A DNA stretch of 64,000 nt from JAWKXU01 sp964468045 (GCA_964468045.1 CAYXTO010000015.1:1-64000), one strand, 5' to 3'. Shown: positions 19,072 to 28,275, counted from the first letter of the stretch. The notes: generated by a model from the sequence alone, not told the origin. Translations and numbers: made by a program.

Positions 19072-19896
19072 ATGACCGACCAGGGCGACCCTCTCGCCCG
19101 CATCGCCGATGCGCTGGACAGGCTTGCGCCGCCCCCCGCCCGCACCGACTGGACCGCGTTCCCGGCCTATGTCTGGGATCGGCATGGGGCGCGGGGCGTC
19201 AATCGGCTCGATGCCCCGTCCCTGTCGCTGCTGCGCGGGATCGATCGGCAGAAGGAGCTGGTGACCGGCAATATCACTCGCCTGGCCTCCGGCCATGCGG
19301 CGCACGACATGCTGCTGTGGGGCGCGCGCGGGATGGGCAAGTCCGCCCTGATCCGGGGAGCGGTGCTTGCCGCGCAGGCTGCCCGGCCGGGCAGCCTCGC
19401 GCTGGTGCAGGCGGATACCGAGGCGCTGGGCGCGCTGTCGGCGCTGTTTGTCGACCTGAGCCGGTACGAACGGTCGTTTCTCGTGTTCATCGACGATCTC
19501 GGCTTCGAGGAGCACGATACGCTCTCGCCCCGGCACTTGCGCAGCTGGCTGCAGGGCGGGGTCGAAGCGCGACCGGCCAATATCCGCCTTGCCGTCACAT
19601 CCAATCGCCGGGCGATCGTGGCGCGCGATGCGAGCGAGCAGAACGATCCGCTCAATCCCCGCGACGTGGTGGACGACCGGCTGGCGCTGGCGGACCGCTT
19701 CGGCCTTTCGATCGGCTTCCACAATTGCGACCAGCCCGCCTATCTCGCGATCATTGCCGGCTATGCCGAGGAATTCGGCCTGGAATGGGAGGAAGCGGAA
19801 GCCCTGGAATGGGCAAGGCGGCGCGGCGCGCGATCGGGCCGCACCGCGTGGCAATACATTACCGAGCTGGCGGGCCGGGCCGGCAAGGCGCTGTGA
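19072..19896 (+). CDS. DUF815 family AAA+ ATPase
   Basis: 274-residue ATPase of the DUF815 family. Walker A is WGARGMGKSALI, Walker B is SFLVFIDDLGFE, and the conserved flanks GIDRQKELVTGNITRLASGHAAHDMLLW, VTSNRRAIVARD, DRLALADRFGLSIGFH are typical of the family. Function is not established. AGGA upstream of the ATG gives a good ribosome binding site; spacing of 10 bases from the acyl-CoA dehydrogenase suggests a shared transcript. Confidence 0.88.
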   Translation: MTDQGDPLARIADALDRLAPPPARTDWTAFPAYVWDRHGARGVNRLDAPSLSLLRGIDRQKELVTGNITRLASGHAAHDMLLWGARGMGKSALIRGAVLAAQAARPGSLALVQADTEALGALSALFVDLSRYERSFLVFIDDLGFEEHDTLSPRHLRSWLQGGVEARPANIRLAVTSNRRAIVARDASEQNDPLNPRDVVDDRLALADRFGLSIGFHNCDQPAYLAIIAGYAEEFGLEWEEAEALEWARRRGARSGRTAWQYITELAGRAGKAL

Positions 19897-19900
19897 CCGG

Positions 19901-19920
19901 CGTGAGTGACGTCACGCACG
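19901..19920. repeat. 20-base near-perfect palindrome between convergent genes
   Basis: The halves CGTGAGTGAC and GTCACGCACG are reverse complements at 9 of 10 positions, centred on GTGACGTCAC. It lies four bases after the DUF815 stop codon. It could act in termination or bind a protein. Confidence 0.6.
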
Positions 19921-19960
19921 TCAGCACTTCCGAAATCCCGCCGATTGGCGGGTCGAGCGC

Positions 19961-21415
19961 TCAATTTTCCTCGACGTAATCGTCCTTGAAGGTTGCGACG
20001 GCCCCGTCGCCGCTTAATTCGCGCCGCGAAGGAAGCGGTGTCGATTTCACGACCTGCGGCTTGGCCGCCGGCTTCGCCCTGGGCGCTATGACCCGCCAGA
20101 TGATCCCGGCGGTATCGTCGCTGACCAGCAAGGCCCCCTGCCTGTCCCAGCTCAGCCAGGTCGGGCGCCCACGCGTGGTGCCTTCCCCGGTCAGGAAGCC
20201 CGTCAGCACGGGAACCGGCTTGCCGACAGGGTTGCCGAGCTCGTCGAACTGCACGAACACGACATCATAGCCGGATTTCGGCTTGCGGTTCCAGGAACCG
20301 TGCTGCGCGATGAACGCGCCATTGGCGAACCCGTCGCCCATGCGATGCCCTTCCTGCGTGAACGTCAGGCCCAGCGCGGCGACATGCGGACCCAGGGCAT
20401 ATTCCGGACGGCGGGCATATTCGGTGAGGTAGAGCGGCATCGGATCCTTGACCCGCCGGTCGACCTTGTTGCGCCAGTAGACCCAAGGCCAGCCATATTG
20501 CGCGCCGACCGGGACATTGGTGAGGTAATCGGGCACGAGGTCCGAGCCAAGCATGTCGCGCTCGTTCACCGTGGTCCACAATTCGCCGGTCGCCGGGTTC
20601 CAGCCGAGGCCGTTGGGATTGCGCAGCCCCGCGGCATATTGCCTGCGGCTCTTCCCCTTGAGATCGTATTCCCAGATCACCGCGCGGCCCTGCTCCGCCT
20701 CCATCCCCTTCTCGCCGACATTGGAAGCCGAGCCCACGGCAATGTAGATATTGTTCCCATCGGGGCTGAGCAGGATGTTGCGCATCCAGTGATTGCCGGC
20801 GGCGGGAAGATCCATCAGCTTCTCCGGCTCGCCCTGAAGCGCGGTCTGGCCCGGCTCGAACGCGAAGGACAGCAGCGCATCGTGATTGGCGACGAACAGC
20901 CGCCCGCCGCCGAAGGCCAGGCCGGACGGCGAACGAAGATCCTCGCGCAGGACAAATCGCTGCTCCGCCTTTCCGTCGCCATCGCCATCGCGCAGCAGCA
21001 CCAGCTTGTCGGGCGAAGGAACGCCCGCTCCGGCCCGTTCCATCAGGCGGCCCATCACCCAGCCGACAAATCCGCCGGGATTGCTCTGTGCTGGCGCATT
21101 CGTCAGCGCCACCACCACATCGCCATTCGGCAGGGTGAGCAAGGTGCGCGGATGATCGAGCCCTTCCGCGAAGCGGGTCACCGCAAGGCCCCGGGCCGCT
21201 TCCGGCGCGGCGCCATCCGCCCATCCCACCGGCTTGGCGATCGAGACCGTCGGAATGGTCTCGCTATCGAATTCCTCTTCCAGTTTGGGATCGGCTCCGG
21301 TGACCTCCGCGAAAGGCACATTCGCCTCGTCCCCACTCAATAGCCACCAGCCCGCGCCCGCGAGGACGAGGACGGACAGCGCGGCACCGATGGCGATCTT
21401 GTGGCTCTTGTTCAT
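19961..21415 (-). CDS. PQQ-dependent sugar dehydrogenase / sorbosone dehydrogenase-like protein
   Basis: 484-residue exported or membrane-anchored six-bladed beta-propeller protein. A hydrophobic N-terminus (KIAIGAALSVLVLAGAGWWLL) is a signal peptide or anchor. The propeller carries LDHPRTLLTLPNGDVVVA, NHWMRNILLSPDGNNIYIAVGS, GLRNPNGLGWNPATGELWTTVNERD and IAQHGSWNRKPKSGY, which match the soluble glucose/L-sorbosone dehydrogenase family that uses PQQ. Cofactor use and substrate are inferred. Monocistronic, convergent with the DUF815 gene. Confidence 0.83.
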   Translation of the reverse strand: MNKSHKIAIGAALSVLVLAGAGWWLLSGDEANVPFAEVTGADPKLEEEFDSETIPTVSIAKPVGWADGAAPEAARGLAVTRFAEGLDHPRTLLTLPNGDVVVALTNAPAQSNPGGFVGWVMGRLMERAGAGVPSPDKLVLLRDGDGDGKAEQRFVLREDLRSPSGLAFGGGRLFVANHDALLSFAFEPGQTALQGEPEKLMDLPAAGNHWMRNILLSPDGNNIYIAVGSASNVGEKGMEAEQGRAVIWEYDLKGKSRRQYAAGLRNPNGLGWNPATGELWTTVNERDMLGSDLVPDYLTNVPVGAQYGWPWVYWRNKVDRRVKDPMPLYLTEYARRPEYALGPHVAALGLTFTQEGHRMGDGFANGAFIAQHGSWNRKPKSGYDVVFVQFDELGNPVGKPVPVLTGFLTGEGTTRGRPTWLSWDRQGALLVSDDTAGIIWRVIAPRAKPAAKPQVVKSTPLPSRRELSGDGAVATFKDDYVEEN

Positions 21416-21583
21416 GGCCTCTCATTTAGGGGCGAGGTGGACGTCAGGCAATGGCGCACCGCTCGACCCGAAACGGGACAGTGGGAGAGATTTTCCAGCG
21501 CAGTCCTTGGTTTGCCGCTCCGGCTGATGCTAAATTTTCCGTTAATTCCCGGAATCGACCGGACAAGGAACAGGGGAACCAAG

Positions 21584-22465
21584 ATGAACGCCCGCCAGCT
21601 TTCGCTCAGCGCCATCGCCAGCGCACTGCTCGCCGCAGGCTCCGGCACCGCCTTCGCGCAATCGAGCCCCGAAGCGCAGGCTCCGGTGGAAACGCCCGCA
21701 GCGCCCGCGATTCCGGCGGAACCCGGCGTCACCCCCGCGCCCGCCATGCCGCAGGCCTACCCGGCACCTGTCTATCCGGCTCCCGCCTATCCCGGCGGCC
21801 CCGTCTATCCCGCACCCTATGCAGGCTCGACCTATCCGGTGCCGGTATATCCTGCGCCCGCAGCGCCCTACCCCGGCGGGCCGGTGGCAGGCGGCGTAGC
21901 GCCTCATGGGCATGGCGCGGTTCCCTATCCGCCGGGCGGAGCCGATCCGGCGGCCTATGACCGCGCGCGCGCCGACTGGATAAGCGAATGCGCCGATCGC
22001 TATCGGCGGGATCGCCGCGACGGCAAGGGCGGGCTGATCGGCGGCCTGCTGGGGGCATTGATCGGCGGCGTCGCCGGCAACCGGATCGACGACAAGGGCG
22101 ATCGCTGGGCCGGCACGCTGATCGGCGCCGGGGTCGGCGGTATCGCGGGCGCGGTCATTGGAACGGTTGCCAACAGATCGTCCCGCAGCAAGATCGAGAA
22201 CGAAGCGCTCGATTGGTGCGAGGATTACCTCGCAAGCCGCAGTTCCGCGTCCGGCTATGGCTATGGCCAGCCCCATGGCTACGGTCCGGTGATGATGGTG
22301 CCGGTCATGGTCCCCAAGGGCAGGAAATGCCCGGAGGAAGTGGTGGAGGAGATCGTCGAGCCGGCGCCCGTCATTCGCCGCACGATCCCCCGGCCCGCCC
22401 CTGACAAGCGAGTCAAGCTGGCTCCGACCAAGACCAAGCGGATCGAATATTCCAAAACCCAATAA
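21584..22465 (+). CDS. Exported glycine-zipper protein with Pro/Tyr-rich repeats
   Basis: 293-residue secreted or envelope protein. Signal peptide ends at about AFAQ (residue 23); then a repetitive Pro-Ala-Tyr segment (repeats of the YPAPVYPAPAYP type, residues about 55-110), a short charged helix ADWISECADRYRRDRRD, and a glycine-zipper double-helix region (GGLIGGLLGALIGGVAGNRI and GTLIGAGVGGIAGAVIGT, residues about 145-190), as in outer-membrane 17 kDa antigen/Rickettsia-type proteins. A C-terminal basic Pro-rich tail follows. AGGGGAA precedes the ATG. Function unknown; an envelope structural role is inferred. Confidence 0.8.
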   Translation: MNARQLSLSAIASALLAAGSGTAFAQSSPEAQAPVETPAAPAIPAEPGVTPAPAMPQAYPAPVYPAPAYPGGPVYPAPYAGSTYPVPVYPAPAAPYPGGPVAGGVAPHGHGAVPYPPGGADPAAYDRARADWISECADRYRRDRRDGKGGLIGGLLGALIGGVAGNRIDDKGDRWAGTLIGAGVGGIAGAVIGTVANRSSRSKIENEALDWCEDYLASRSSASGYGYGQPHGYGPVMMVPVMVPKGRKCPEEVVEEIVEPAPVIRRTIPRPAPDKRVKLAPTKTKRIEYSKTQ

Positions 22466-22589
22466 GGGCGGGAATTCGAATTATCCTCTTGATATAATTA
22501 TAGTTATCGAGAATCCGCCGGTTGCGCCGCGCGGCTTCGCGTGCCTTGCGCTTCCGGTTTGCCCGAATGCCCCGGATCGGGGGGAACGC

Positions 22590-23564
22590 TCAGATTCCGC
22601 CGCCGGTCAGGCGCTGGCAGATGAGATCGAGCTGATCGAGAGTGCGATAACGGATCACCACCGCGCCGGATCGTGGATCCGCATCGGCATTGATCCGCAC
22701 GGCCAGCCCCAGGAATTCCTCCAGATGGTTCTGGACGGCCGCGATATCCGCATTGTCGGCGGTGGTGCGGGCCGGCCGGGCATGGCGTGGCCCTGCCCCT
22801 TCCCCGCGCGGCTTGCGCGCCCTTTTCTCGATCTCGCGCACCGACAGATTCTTCGCGATCGCTTCCAGCGCGATCGCTTCCGCATCCTCATGCCCGATCA
22901 GCGCCCGCGCATGGCCCATCGACAGGCGGCCGGCTTCGATATGCTCGATCACCGCATCGGGCAGCGACAGCAGGCGCTGGAGATTGGCGACATGGCTGCG
23001 GGACTTGTCGACCAGTTGCGCGATTTCCGCCTGGCTCATCCCTTCGTTTTCGGCCAGGCGCCGATAGGCTTGCGCCTCTTCGATCGGATTGAGATCCTCC
23101 CGTTGGAGATTCTCGATCAGGGCCAGCGCCATCACATCGCGATCGCCCAGCTCACGAACCAGCGCGGGAATCTCGTGCAAGCGCGCCTTTTGCGCAGCCC
23201 GCCAGCGCCGTTCGCCCGCCACCAGCTGGTAGCGACCATTGCCCAGCGGACGCACGATGATCGGCTGGATCACGCCGCGCGCAGCGATGGAAGCGGCCAG
23301 TTCCTCGAGCGCATCCTCGTCGAATCGGCGGCGCGGCTGCTCCGGATGCGGCTCGACCGAGGATATGGACAGCATCGCAAGGCCCCGGGCCGCCATCCCG
23401 CCTTCGGCAAGCGCGCCGGAATCGTCCGAACCGCTCCTGGCGACAAGCGGCTCTTCCCGCCTGATATCGCCGAGCAAGGCACCCAGCCCCCGGCCAAGGC
23501 CGGAAGGCTTGCGCTTCGGAGCGGAGGGGGAAAGACCCACGGGCGAATCGCTCTTTTCGGTCAT
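22590..23564 (-). CDS. parB: Chromosome partitioning protein ParB
   Basis: 324-residue parS-binding CTPase. The N-terminal ParA-interaction peptide GLGRGLGALLGD is near residue 20; the ParB/Srx domain has PHPEQPRRRFDEDALEELA, the CTP-binding GERRWRAAQ motif and ENLQREDLNPIEEA; the helix-turn-helix is MSQAEIAQLVDKSRSHVANLQRLL. It loads at parS as a sliding clamp and organises the origin region for segregation. The ATG at 23564 overlaps the parA stop by four bases; the open frame extends further upstream but inside parA. Three parS sites lie upstream within 3.5 kb. Confidence 0.97.
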   Translation of the reverse strand: MTEKSDSPVGLSPSAPKRKPSGLGRGLGALLGDIRREEPLVARSGSDDSGALAEGGMAARGLAMLSISSVEPHPEQPRRRFDEDALEELAASIAARGVIQPIIVRPLGNGRYQLVAGERRWRAAQKARLHEIPALVRELGDRDVMALALIENLQREDLNPIEEAQAYRRLAENEGMSQAEIAQLVDKSRSHVANLQRLLSLPDAVIEHIEAGRLSMGHARALIGHEDAEAIALEAIAKNLSVREIEKRARKPRGEGAGPRHARPARTTADNADIAAVQNHLEEFLGLAVRINADADPRSGAVVIRYRTLDQLDLICQRLTGGGI

Positions 23565-24337
23565 GCAGCTTTCCTTTCCTGCGGAAGCCGGCCGATCAGT
23601 TCCCGCGCCAGCGCCATATAGGCGCGGCTGCCCGCGCAATTATGGTCGTAAACCAGCGCCGGGAGGCCATGGCTGGGCGCCTCCGACAAGCGGACATTGC
23701 GCGGAATGACGGCTTCGAACACCAGACCGCCGAGACAGGCGCGGACATCTTCCGCCACTTGGTCGGTCAGGCGATTGCGCCGGTCGAACATGGTCAAGGC
23801 GACACCGACAATGCCCAGATCGGGATTGAAACGCTGCTGAACGCGCTCCACCGTCTGCAGAAGTTGGCTCAACCCTTCCAGGGCGAAGAATTCGCATTGC
23901 AGCGGCACCAGCAGAGTGTCCGCAGCCACCAGGGCGTTCAGGGTGAGCAGGCCCAGCGACGGCGGGCAATCGATAAAGCAGATATCGTGAGCCTGATGGC
24001 CGGCCACGGCATCGCGCAACCGGTCGCTGCGCTGCTCGACCGAGACCAGCTCCACTTCCGCCCCGCTCAGGTCGACCGTGGCCGGCACGATATCCAGCCC
24101 CGGAATCGCCGTGGGCACGATGCAATCCGCCAGCGGCAGTTGATCCACCAGCAAATCGTAGCTCGAACGGACCCGGCTGGCGGCCTCGATCCCGATCCCG
24201 GTAGAGGCATTGCCCTGCGGATCGAGGTCGATAAGCAAGGTTTTCCAACCAGTTGCGGCCATTGCAGTAGCGATATTGATCGCGGTTGTGGTCTTCCCCA
24301 CCCCGCCCTTCTGGTTCGCGATTGCAATCCGGATCAT
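23561..24337 (-). CDS. parA: Chromosome partitioning ATPase ParA
   Basis: 258-residue Walker-type ATPase. The deviant P-loop KGGVGKTT spans residues 10-17, followed by LIDLDPQGNASTG and ICFIDCPPSLGLLTLNAL. ParA-ATP binds DNA non-specifically and is released by ParB to move the duplicated origin. Overlaps parB by four bases downstream and rsmG by four bases upstream, so mnmG, rsmG, parA and parB are probably co-transcribed. Confidence 0.97.
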   Translation of the reverse strand: MIRIAIANQKGGVGKTTTAINIATAMAATGWKTLLIDLDPQGNASTGIGIEAASRVRSSYDLLVDQLPLADCIVPTAIPGLDIVPATVDLSGAEVELVSVEQRSDRLRDAVAGHQAHDICFIDCPPSLGLLTLNALVAADTLLVPLQCEFFALEGLSQLLQTVERVQQRFNPDLGIVGVALTMFDRRNRLTDQVAEDVRACLGGLVFEAVIPRNVRLSEAPSHGLPALVYDHNCAGSRAYMALARELIGRLPQERKAA

Positions 24338-24972
24338 GCCCTTGCTCCGTTTTTCTGCCTCAGATGCCCGATGAGGATGCCGGCTTCGCCATCCGTCACG
24401 GATTGTTCCACGTGGAACATGGCGCGCAATCGACGCGGCAGTGTTTCGAGATCATGCGCGGCGGATCGCCCTTTCGGCAACAGCCAAAGCGTGTCGCTTG
24501 TGGAAAAACGCGCGGAAAGATCGATCAGCCGGGGCATCGGCGCGAAGGCGCGCGCCGAAATCACCGAGGCCGGAAAGCTTTCGAGCTTCTCCAGCTTCAT
24601 TCCCACCACCTCGCAGCAAACCAACTCCAGCCCGTCCACCGCTTCGCTCAGCCATTCGATGCGCCGCTTGCGCGATTCGACCAGCTTCACCGGCCACTGC
24701 GGGCGCATCGCCGCGATCACCAGCCCGGGGAAACCCGCTCCAGTCCCGAGATCCAACCAGATACCAGTTGTTTCACGTGGAACATGGGCCAGCAATTGCG
24801 CACTGTCAGCGATATGCCGCTGCCAGATATGCGGAATGCTGTCGCGGGCGATCAGGTTCTGCCGTTCATTTTCCGCGGCAAGCATGTGCACCAACCGATC
24901 GAGCCGATCCATCCCTGCCTGATCGCACAGCTTTGCGACAAATTGACGCGCGGATTCCTCGTCGCCAATCAT
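24334..24972 (-). CDS. rsmG: 16S rRNA (guanine527-N7)-methyltransferase RsmG (GidB)
   Basis: 212-residue SAM-dependent methyltransferase that modifies G527 of 16S rRNA. The SAM-binding motif is WLDLGTGAGFPGLVIA; other blocks are VESRKRRIEWLSEA and SARAFAPMPRLIDL. The N-terminal helix region has ENERQNLIARDSIPHIWQRHIADS. Two parS sites (24404-24419, 24769-24784) lie inside its coding sequence and are read as FHVEQ and AHVPRE peptides. Three bases separate it from mnmG. Confidence 0.96.
   Translation of the reverse strand: MIGDEESARQFVAKLCDQAGMDRLDRLVHMLAAENERQNLIARDSIPHIWQRHIADSAQLLAHVPRETTGIWLDLGTGAGFPGLVIAAMRPQWPVKLVESRKRRIEWLSEAVDGLELVCCEVVGMKLEKLESFPASVISARAFAPMPRLIDLSARFSTSDTLWLLPKGRSAAHDLETLPRRLRAMFHVEQSVTDGEAGILIGHLRQKNGARA
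24404..24419. promoter_or_regulatory. parS: parS site 1 (inside rsmG)
   Basis: TGTTCCACGTGGAACA, a perfect 16-base palindrome matching the alphaproteobacterial parS consensus, 67 bases upstream of the parA start codon. Confidence 0.93.
24769..24784. promoter_or_regulatory. parS: parS site 2 (inside rsmG)
   Basis: TGTTTCACGTGGAACA, one position off perfect symmetry, a standard parS variant. Lies in the middle of the rsmG coding sequence. Confidence 0.92.
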
Positions 24973-24975
24973 GCC

Positions 24976-26832
24976 TCAGGCAGCCATCGCCGTGCGGCGG
25001 CGGGCGTGGACCAGCAAGGCAGCCAGGGCGGCAGGGGTGATTCCCGCGATGCGCCCGGCGGCAGCCAGAGTCTGCGGCTTGGCCACCGTTAGCCGTTCCA
25101 CCATCTCGCGGGACAGCCCCGGCACTTCGGCAAAAGGAAATCCATCCTCCAGCACCACCGCCTCGCTCGAGCGGAGATCGCGCAATTCGGCATCCTGCCG
25201 TGCCAGATAGGGCGCGTAAGCCGCATCCTCGGCCAGTTCGAGCGCGATCTCGCTGGCGCTATCCACGCCCGGATCCAGCCAAGGCGCCAGGCCCGCGAGA
25301 TCCACTCCGCCGAAACGCAGCCATTCCCTGATCGGCAGCCGCCCCGCATCCGGACGGACGGGCAGGCCCGCCCCGGACAGTTCGGCGCTGGTGAGCTCGC
25401 GGTCGAACGCGGCCTCCAACCGGGCGCGTTCCTCTTCCCTGCGCAGGAACCATTCCTTCCGGCGCGCGCCGACACAGCCCGCCGCGATCGCCAGTCCGGT
25501 CAGCCGCGTGGTCGCATTGTTGGCGCGCAGGCGCAGGCGATATTCCGCGCGTGCGGTCAGCATTCGATAGGGCTCGCTCACCCCATGCAGAGTGAGATCG
25601 TCGATCATCACCGCCATATAGGCATTGGCGCGGTCGAGCGGCGCCGGCGCCTTGCGCAGCACGCTCGCGGCGGCATGCAACCCGGCGATCAGCCCCTGCG
25701 CGGCGGCTTCCTCGTAGCCGGTCGTGCCGTTGATCTGGCCCGCGCAGTAGAGACCCGGCATATCGCGCAACTCCAGCGACGGGCGCAGGGCGCGCGGATC
25801 GATGTGATCATATTCCACCGCATAGCCCGGAACCGCCATTTCCACGCGTTCGAGGCCATGCATCGTCCGCAGCATCTCGAGTTGGACTTCGGCGGGCAAG
25901 GACGTGCTGATTCCATTGGGATAGACCAGATGCGTGCCCAGCCCTTCCGGCTCCAGGAAGATCTGATGACCATCGCGGTCGGCAAAGCGATGGATCTTGT
26001 CCTCTATCGAAGGGCAATAGCGCGGGCCACGCGCATCGATCGCCCCGGTGAACAGTGGCGAGCGATGGAGATTGGCCCGGATGACGTCGTGACTGCGCGC
26101 ATTGGTGCGCGTGATTGCGCAGAACAGCTGGGGATTGACCCGCCCTTCGCTCAGCGGCGACATCACCCATGGCTCGGGGTCGGAAATCTGCTCCACCAGC
26201 CGCGCCCAGTCGATGCTGCGCCCGTCGAGACGCGGCGGCGTGCCGGTCTTGAGCCGCGCCATCGGCAGCTCCGCTTCGCGCAGCTGCTCCGCCAGCCTCT
26301 GCGCCGAGGCTTCCCCGATTCGCCCGCCCGACAGCCTTTCCTCGCCGCGAAACAGCGTGCCGCCCAGGAAAGTGCCGGTGCACAGCACCACGGCCTGCGA
26401 AGCAAGTGCGGTGCCATCGGCCAGGTCGATGCCGGTCACGCGCCCGTTGGCGAGGCGCAGCCCGGCTGCCTCGCCCTCGATCAGCGTGAGATCACCCTGC
26501 ACCTTCAGCAATTGCTGGATCGCCGCCTTGAACAGCGCGCGGTCGGCCTGTACGCGCGGCCCCCACACAGCGCTGCCCTTGGAGCGGTTGAGCATGCGGT
26601 AATGGATCGCGGCAGCATCCGCGGCCCGACCGATCAGCCCGTCGAAGGCGTCCACTTCCCGCACCAGATGGCCCTTGCCCAGCCCACCGATCGCCGGGTT
26701 GCAGCTCATCGCCCCGATCGCTTCGAGATCGAAGCTCACCAGCGCGACGCGCGCGCCCATGCGCGCGGCAACCGCCGCAGCCTCGCAGCCGGCATGACCG
26801 CCGCCCACAACCACGATATCGAACGCACGCAT
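24976..26832 (-). CDS. mnmG: tRNA uridine-5-carboxymethylaminomethyl modification enzyme MnmG (GidA)
   Basis: 618-residue FAD enzyme that with MnmE installs the cmnm5 group on U34 of certain tRNAs. The dinucleotide-binding motif is VVVGGGHAGCEAAAVAARMG at residues 6-25, followed by CNPAIGGLGKGHLVREVDA and CTGTFLGGTLFRGE. Conserved PPRLDGRSIDW and YCPSIEDKIHRF blocks are present and the C-terminal MnmE-interacting helices end the protein. Full family length. Start ATG lies 85 bases downstream of mnmE with a parS site in the gap. Confidence 0.97.
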   Translation of the reverse strand: MRAFDIVVVGGGHAGCEAAAVAARMGARVALVSFDLEAIGAMSCNPAIGGLGKGHLVREVDAFDGLIGRAADAAAIHYRMLNRSKGSAVWGPRVQADRALFKAAIQQLLKVQGDLTLIEGEAAGLRLANGRVTGIDLADGTALASQAVVLCTGTFLGGTLFRGEERLSGGRIGEASAQRLAEQLREAELPMARLKTGTPPRLDGRSIDWARLVEQISDPEPWVMSPLSEGRVNPQLFCAITRTNARSHDVIRANLHRSPLFTGAIDARGPRYCPSIEDKIHRFADRDGHQIFLEPEGLGTHLVYPNGISTSLPAEVQLEMLRTMHGLERVEMAVPGYAVEYDHIDPRALRPSLELRDMPGLYCAGQINGTTGYEEAAAQGLIAGLHAAASVLRKAPAPLDRANAYMAVMIDDLTLHGVSEPYRMLTARAEYRLRLRANNATTRLTGLAIAAGCVGARRKEWFLRREEERARLEAAFDRELTSAELSGAGLPVRPDAGRLPIREWLRFGGVDLAGLAPWLDPGVDSASEIALELAEDAAYAPYLARQDAELRDLRSSEAVVLEDGFPFAEVPGLSREMVERLTVAKPQTLAAAGRIAGITPAALAALLVHARRRTAMAA

Positions 26833-26884
26833 GACGGCCGCCCATACAGAAGGGCGGCTTTGCGGTCAAAGCCTGCCGCGGCGA

Positions 26885-26900
26885 TGTTTCACGTGGAACA
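26885..26900. promoter_or_regulatory. parS: parS site 3 (mnmG-mnmE gap)
   Basis: TGTTTCACGTGGAACA, identical to site 2, in the gap between mnmE and mnmG. Confidence 0.93.
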
Positions 26901-26917
26901 TGGAGGCAGGAAAAAAG

Positions 26918-28189
26918 CTATTTGCCGATGCAGAAGCGCCCGAACAGCGTGTCCAGCATGTCCTCGGTCCCTGCTCGGCCGGTCAGGCGGTCGAACGCCA
27001 GGCGCGCGGATCGCAGCGATTCGGCCACGAGCAGGAGATCGCCCTCCCCCGCCGCGCCCGCCAGCATCATCCATGACTCGGCCAGCAAATGGCGCTGATG
27101 CGCGCTGAGCGCGGCCGCGCCGGGTCTGGGCATGGCCTGACTGGCGATGGCAACCAGATCGGCCCGCAAGGCCCCGATTCCTTCTCCCGTGACGGCCGAT
27201 ACCCGATACCGGGGATGGCGCTTGGGCGCATGATCCCGATCGCATTGCGCCTCGATCTCCCACGCCCCCTCGGGCCCTTCCCCTTCCGGCCCGAGCCACA
27301 GGACCAGATCCGCCTCGGCCAGTTCTTCCTGCGCCCGCCCGATCCCGATCGCTTCGACCATGTCAGACGGATCGGCATGCAGCCCGGCGGTATCCACGAA
27401 GGAGAAGGGTATTCCATCCAGCGCCACCGGCCGCACGATCACATCGCGGGTTGTGCCGGCCAGGGGCGAGGTGATCGCGGCTTCACTTTCCACCAAGGCG
27501 TTGAAAAGAGTGGACTTTCCACTGTTGGGCGGGCCGGCCAGAACCACCCTGAACCCTTCCCGCAGCTTTTCCGCGCCCGGCCGGTCGAGCCAGTCGCGCA
27601 ATTCCCCGGTCAATTGTCCGAGCCTGTCCGGGAACGAAGCGGGCAGCGGGGCCACGTCGTCCTCGTCGGAGAAATCCAGCGCAGCCTCGACCAGCGCGGC
27701 CAGTTCCAGCAGGCGCTGGCGCCAATCCTCCACGGCCCCGGAAAATGCCCCGCCCGCCATGCTGATGGCGGATCGGCGCTGCAATTCGGTTTCGGCGGAA
27801 AGGAGATCGGCAAGGCCTTCCGCCTGGGCCAGGTCGATCCGCCCGTTGGCAAAGGCGCGGCGGGTGAATTCCCCCGCCCTTGCCAGCCGCAAGCCCGGAA
27901 TGGCGGCAAGCGCGCGCTCCACCGCCGCGACGACCGCCCGGCCGCCATGAAGATGCAGCTCCGCGCTGTCCTCCCCGGTCGCCGTCGCCGGGCCGGGCAG
28001 CCACAGCACCAGCGCCTCGTCCAGCACGGTGCCTTCCCGATCCGCCAGCCGCGCCAATTGCGCGCGGCGAGGCGGCGGCAAGCGCCCGGCCAGGCTGCGC
28101 AGCGCCTCGCCGGCGCGCGACCCGCTTATGCGCACCACCGCGATGGCGGCCGGCGGCGGGCCGCTCGACAAGGCGAAGATCGTGTCCAT
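26918..28189 (-). CDS. mnmE: tRNA modification GTPase MnmE (TrmE)
   Basis: 423-residue GTPase partner of MnmG. An N-terminal tetrahydrofolate-binding domain starts DTIFALSSGPPPAAIAVVRISG; the G domain has the P-loop AGPPNSGKSTLFNAL, G2 GTTRD and G3 DTAGLH; the C-terminal FCIGK carries the conserved cysteine. The ATG at 28189 gives the family start; ten further in-frame codons upstream are unlikely to be translated. Shorter than the E. coli protein (454), as usual in Sphingomonadales. Confidence 0.96.
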   Translation of the reverse strand: MDTIFALSSGPPPAAIAVVRISGSRAGEALRSLAGRLPPPRRAQLARLADREGTVLDEALVLWLPGPATATGEDSAELHLHGGRAVVAAVERALAAIPGLRLARAGEFTRRAFANGRIDLAQAEGLADLLSAETELQRRSAISMAGGAFSGAVEDWRQRLLELAALVEAALDFSDEDDVAPLPASFPDRLGQLTGELRDWLDRPGAEKLREGFRVVLAGPPNSGKSTLFNALVESEAAITSPLAGTTRDVIVRPVALDGIPFSFVDTAGLHADPSDMVEAIGIGRAQEELAEADLVLWLGPEGEGPEGAWEIEAQCDRDHAPKRHPRYRVSAVTGEGIGALRADLVAIASQAMPRPGAAALSAHQRHLLAESWMMLAGAAGEGDLLLVAESLRSARLAFDRLTGRAGTEDMLDTLFGRFCIGK

Positions 28190-28203
28190 TGCTGCGGTCC
28201 TAA

Positions 28204-28246
28204 AGTGATTTCGAAGCAAGTGGAATCACTTGCTGGCCCGGAAATC
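28204..28246 (+). repeat. Dispersed imperfect palindrome, copy 3
   Basis: Inverted relative to copies 1 and 2: starts AGTGATTTCGAAG, core CAAGTGGAATCACTTG, ends CCCGGAAATC. It lies between the DUF6489 gene and mnmE, 15 bases before the mnmE start codon. Confidence 0.8.
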
Positions 28247-28275
28247 GCATGCAGCGCTAAGGAATTACCGCCAGC

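Noticed and set aside
17259..19145. Long antisense frame over the acyl-CoA dehydrogenase gene.
   Set aside because: Same artefact; the plus-strand protein has full family motifs.
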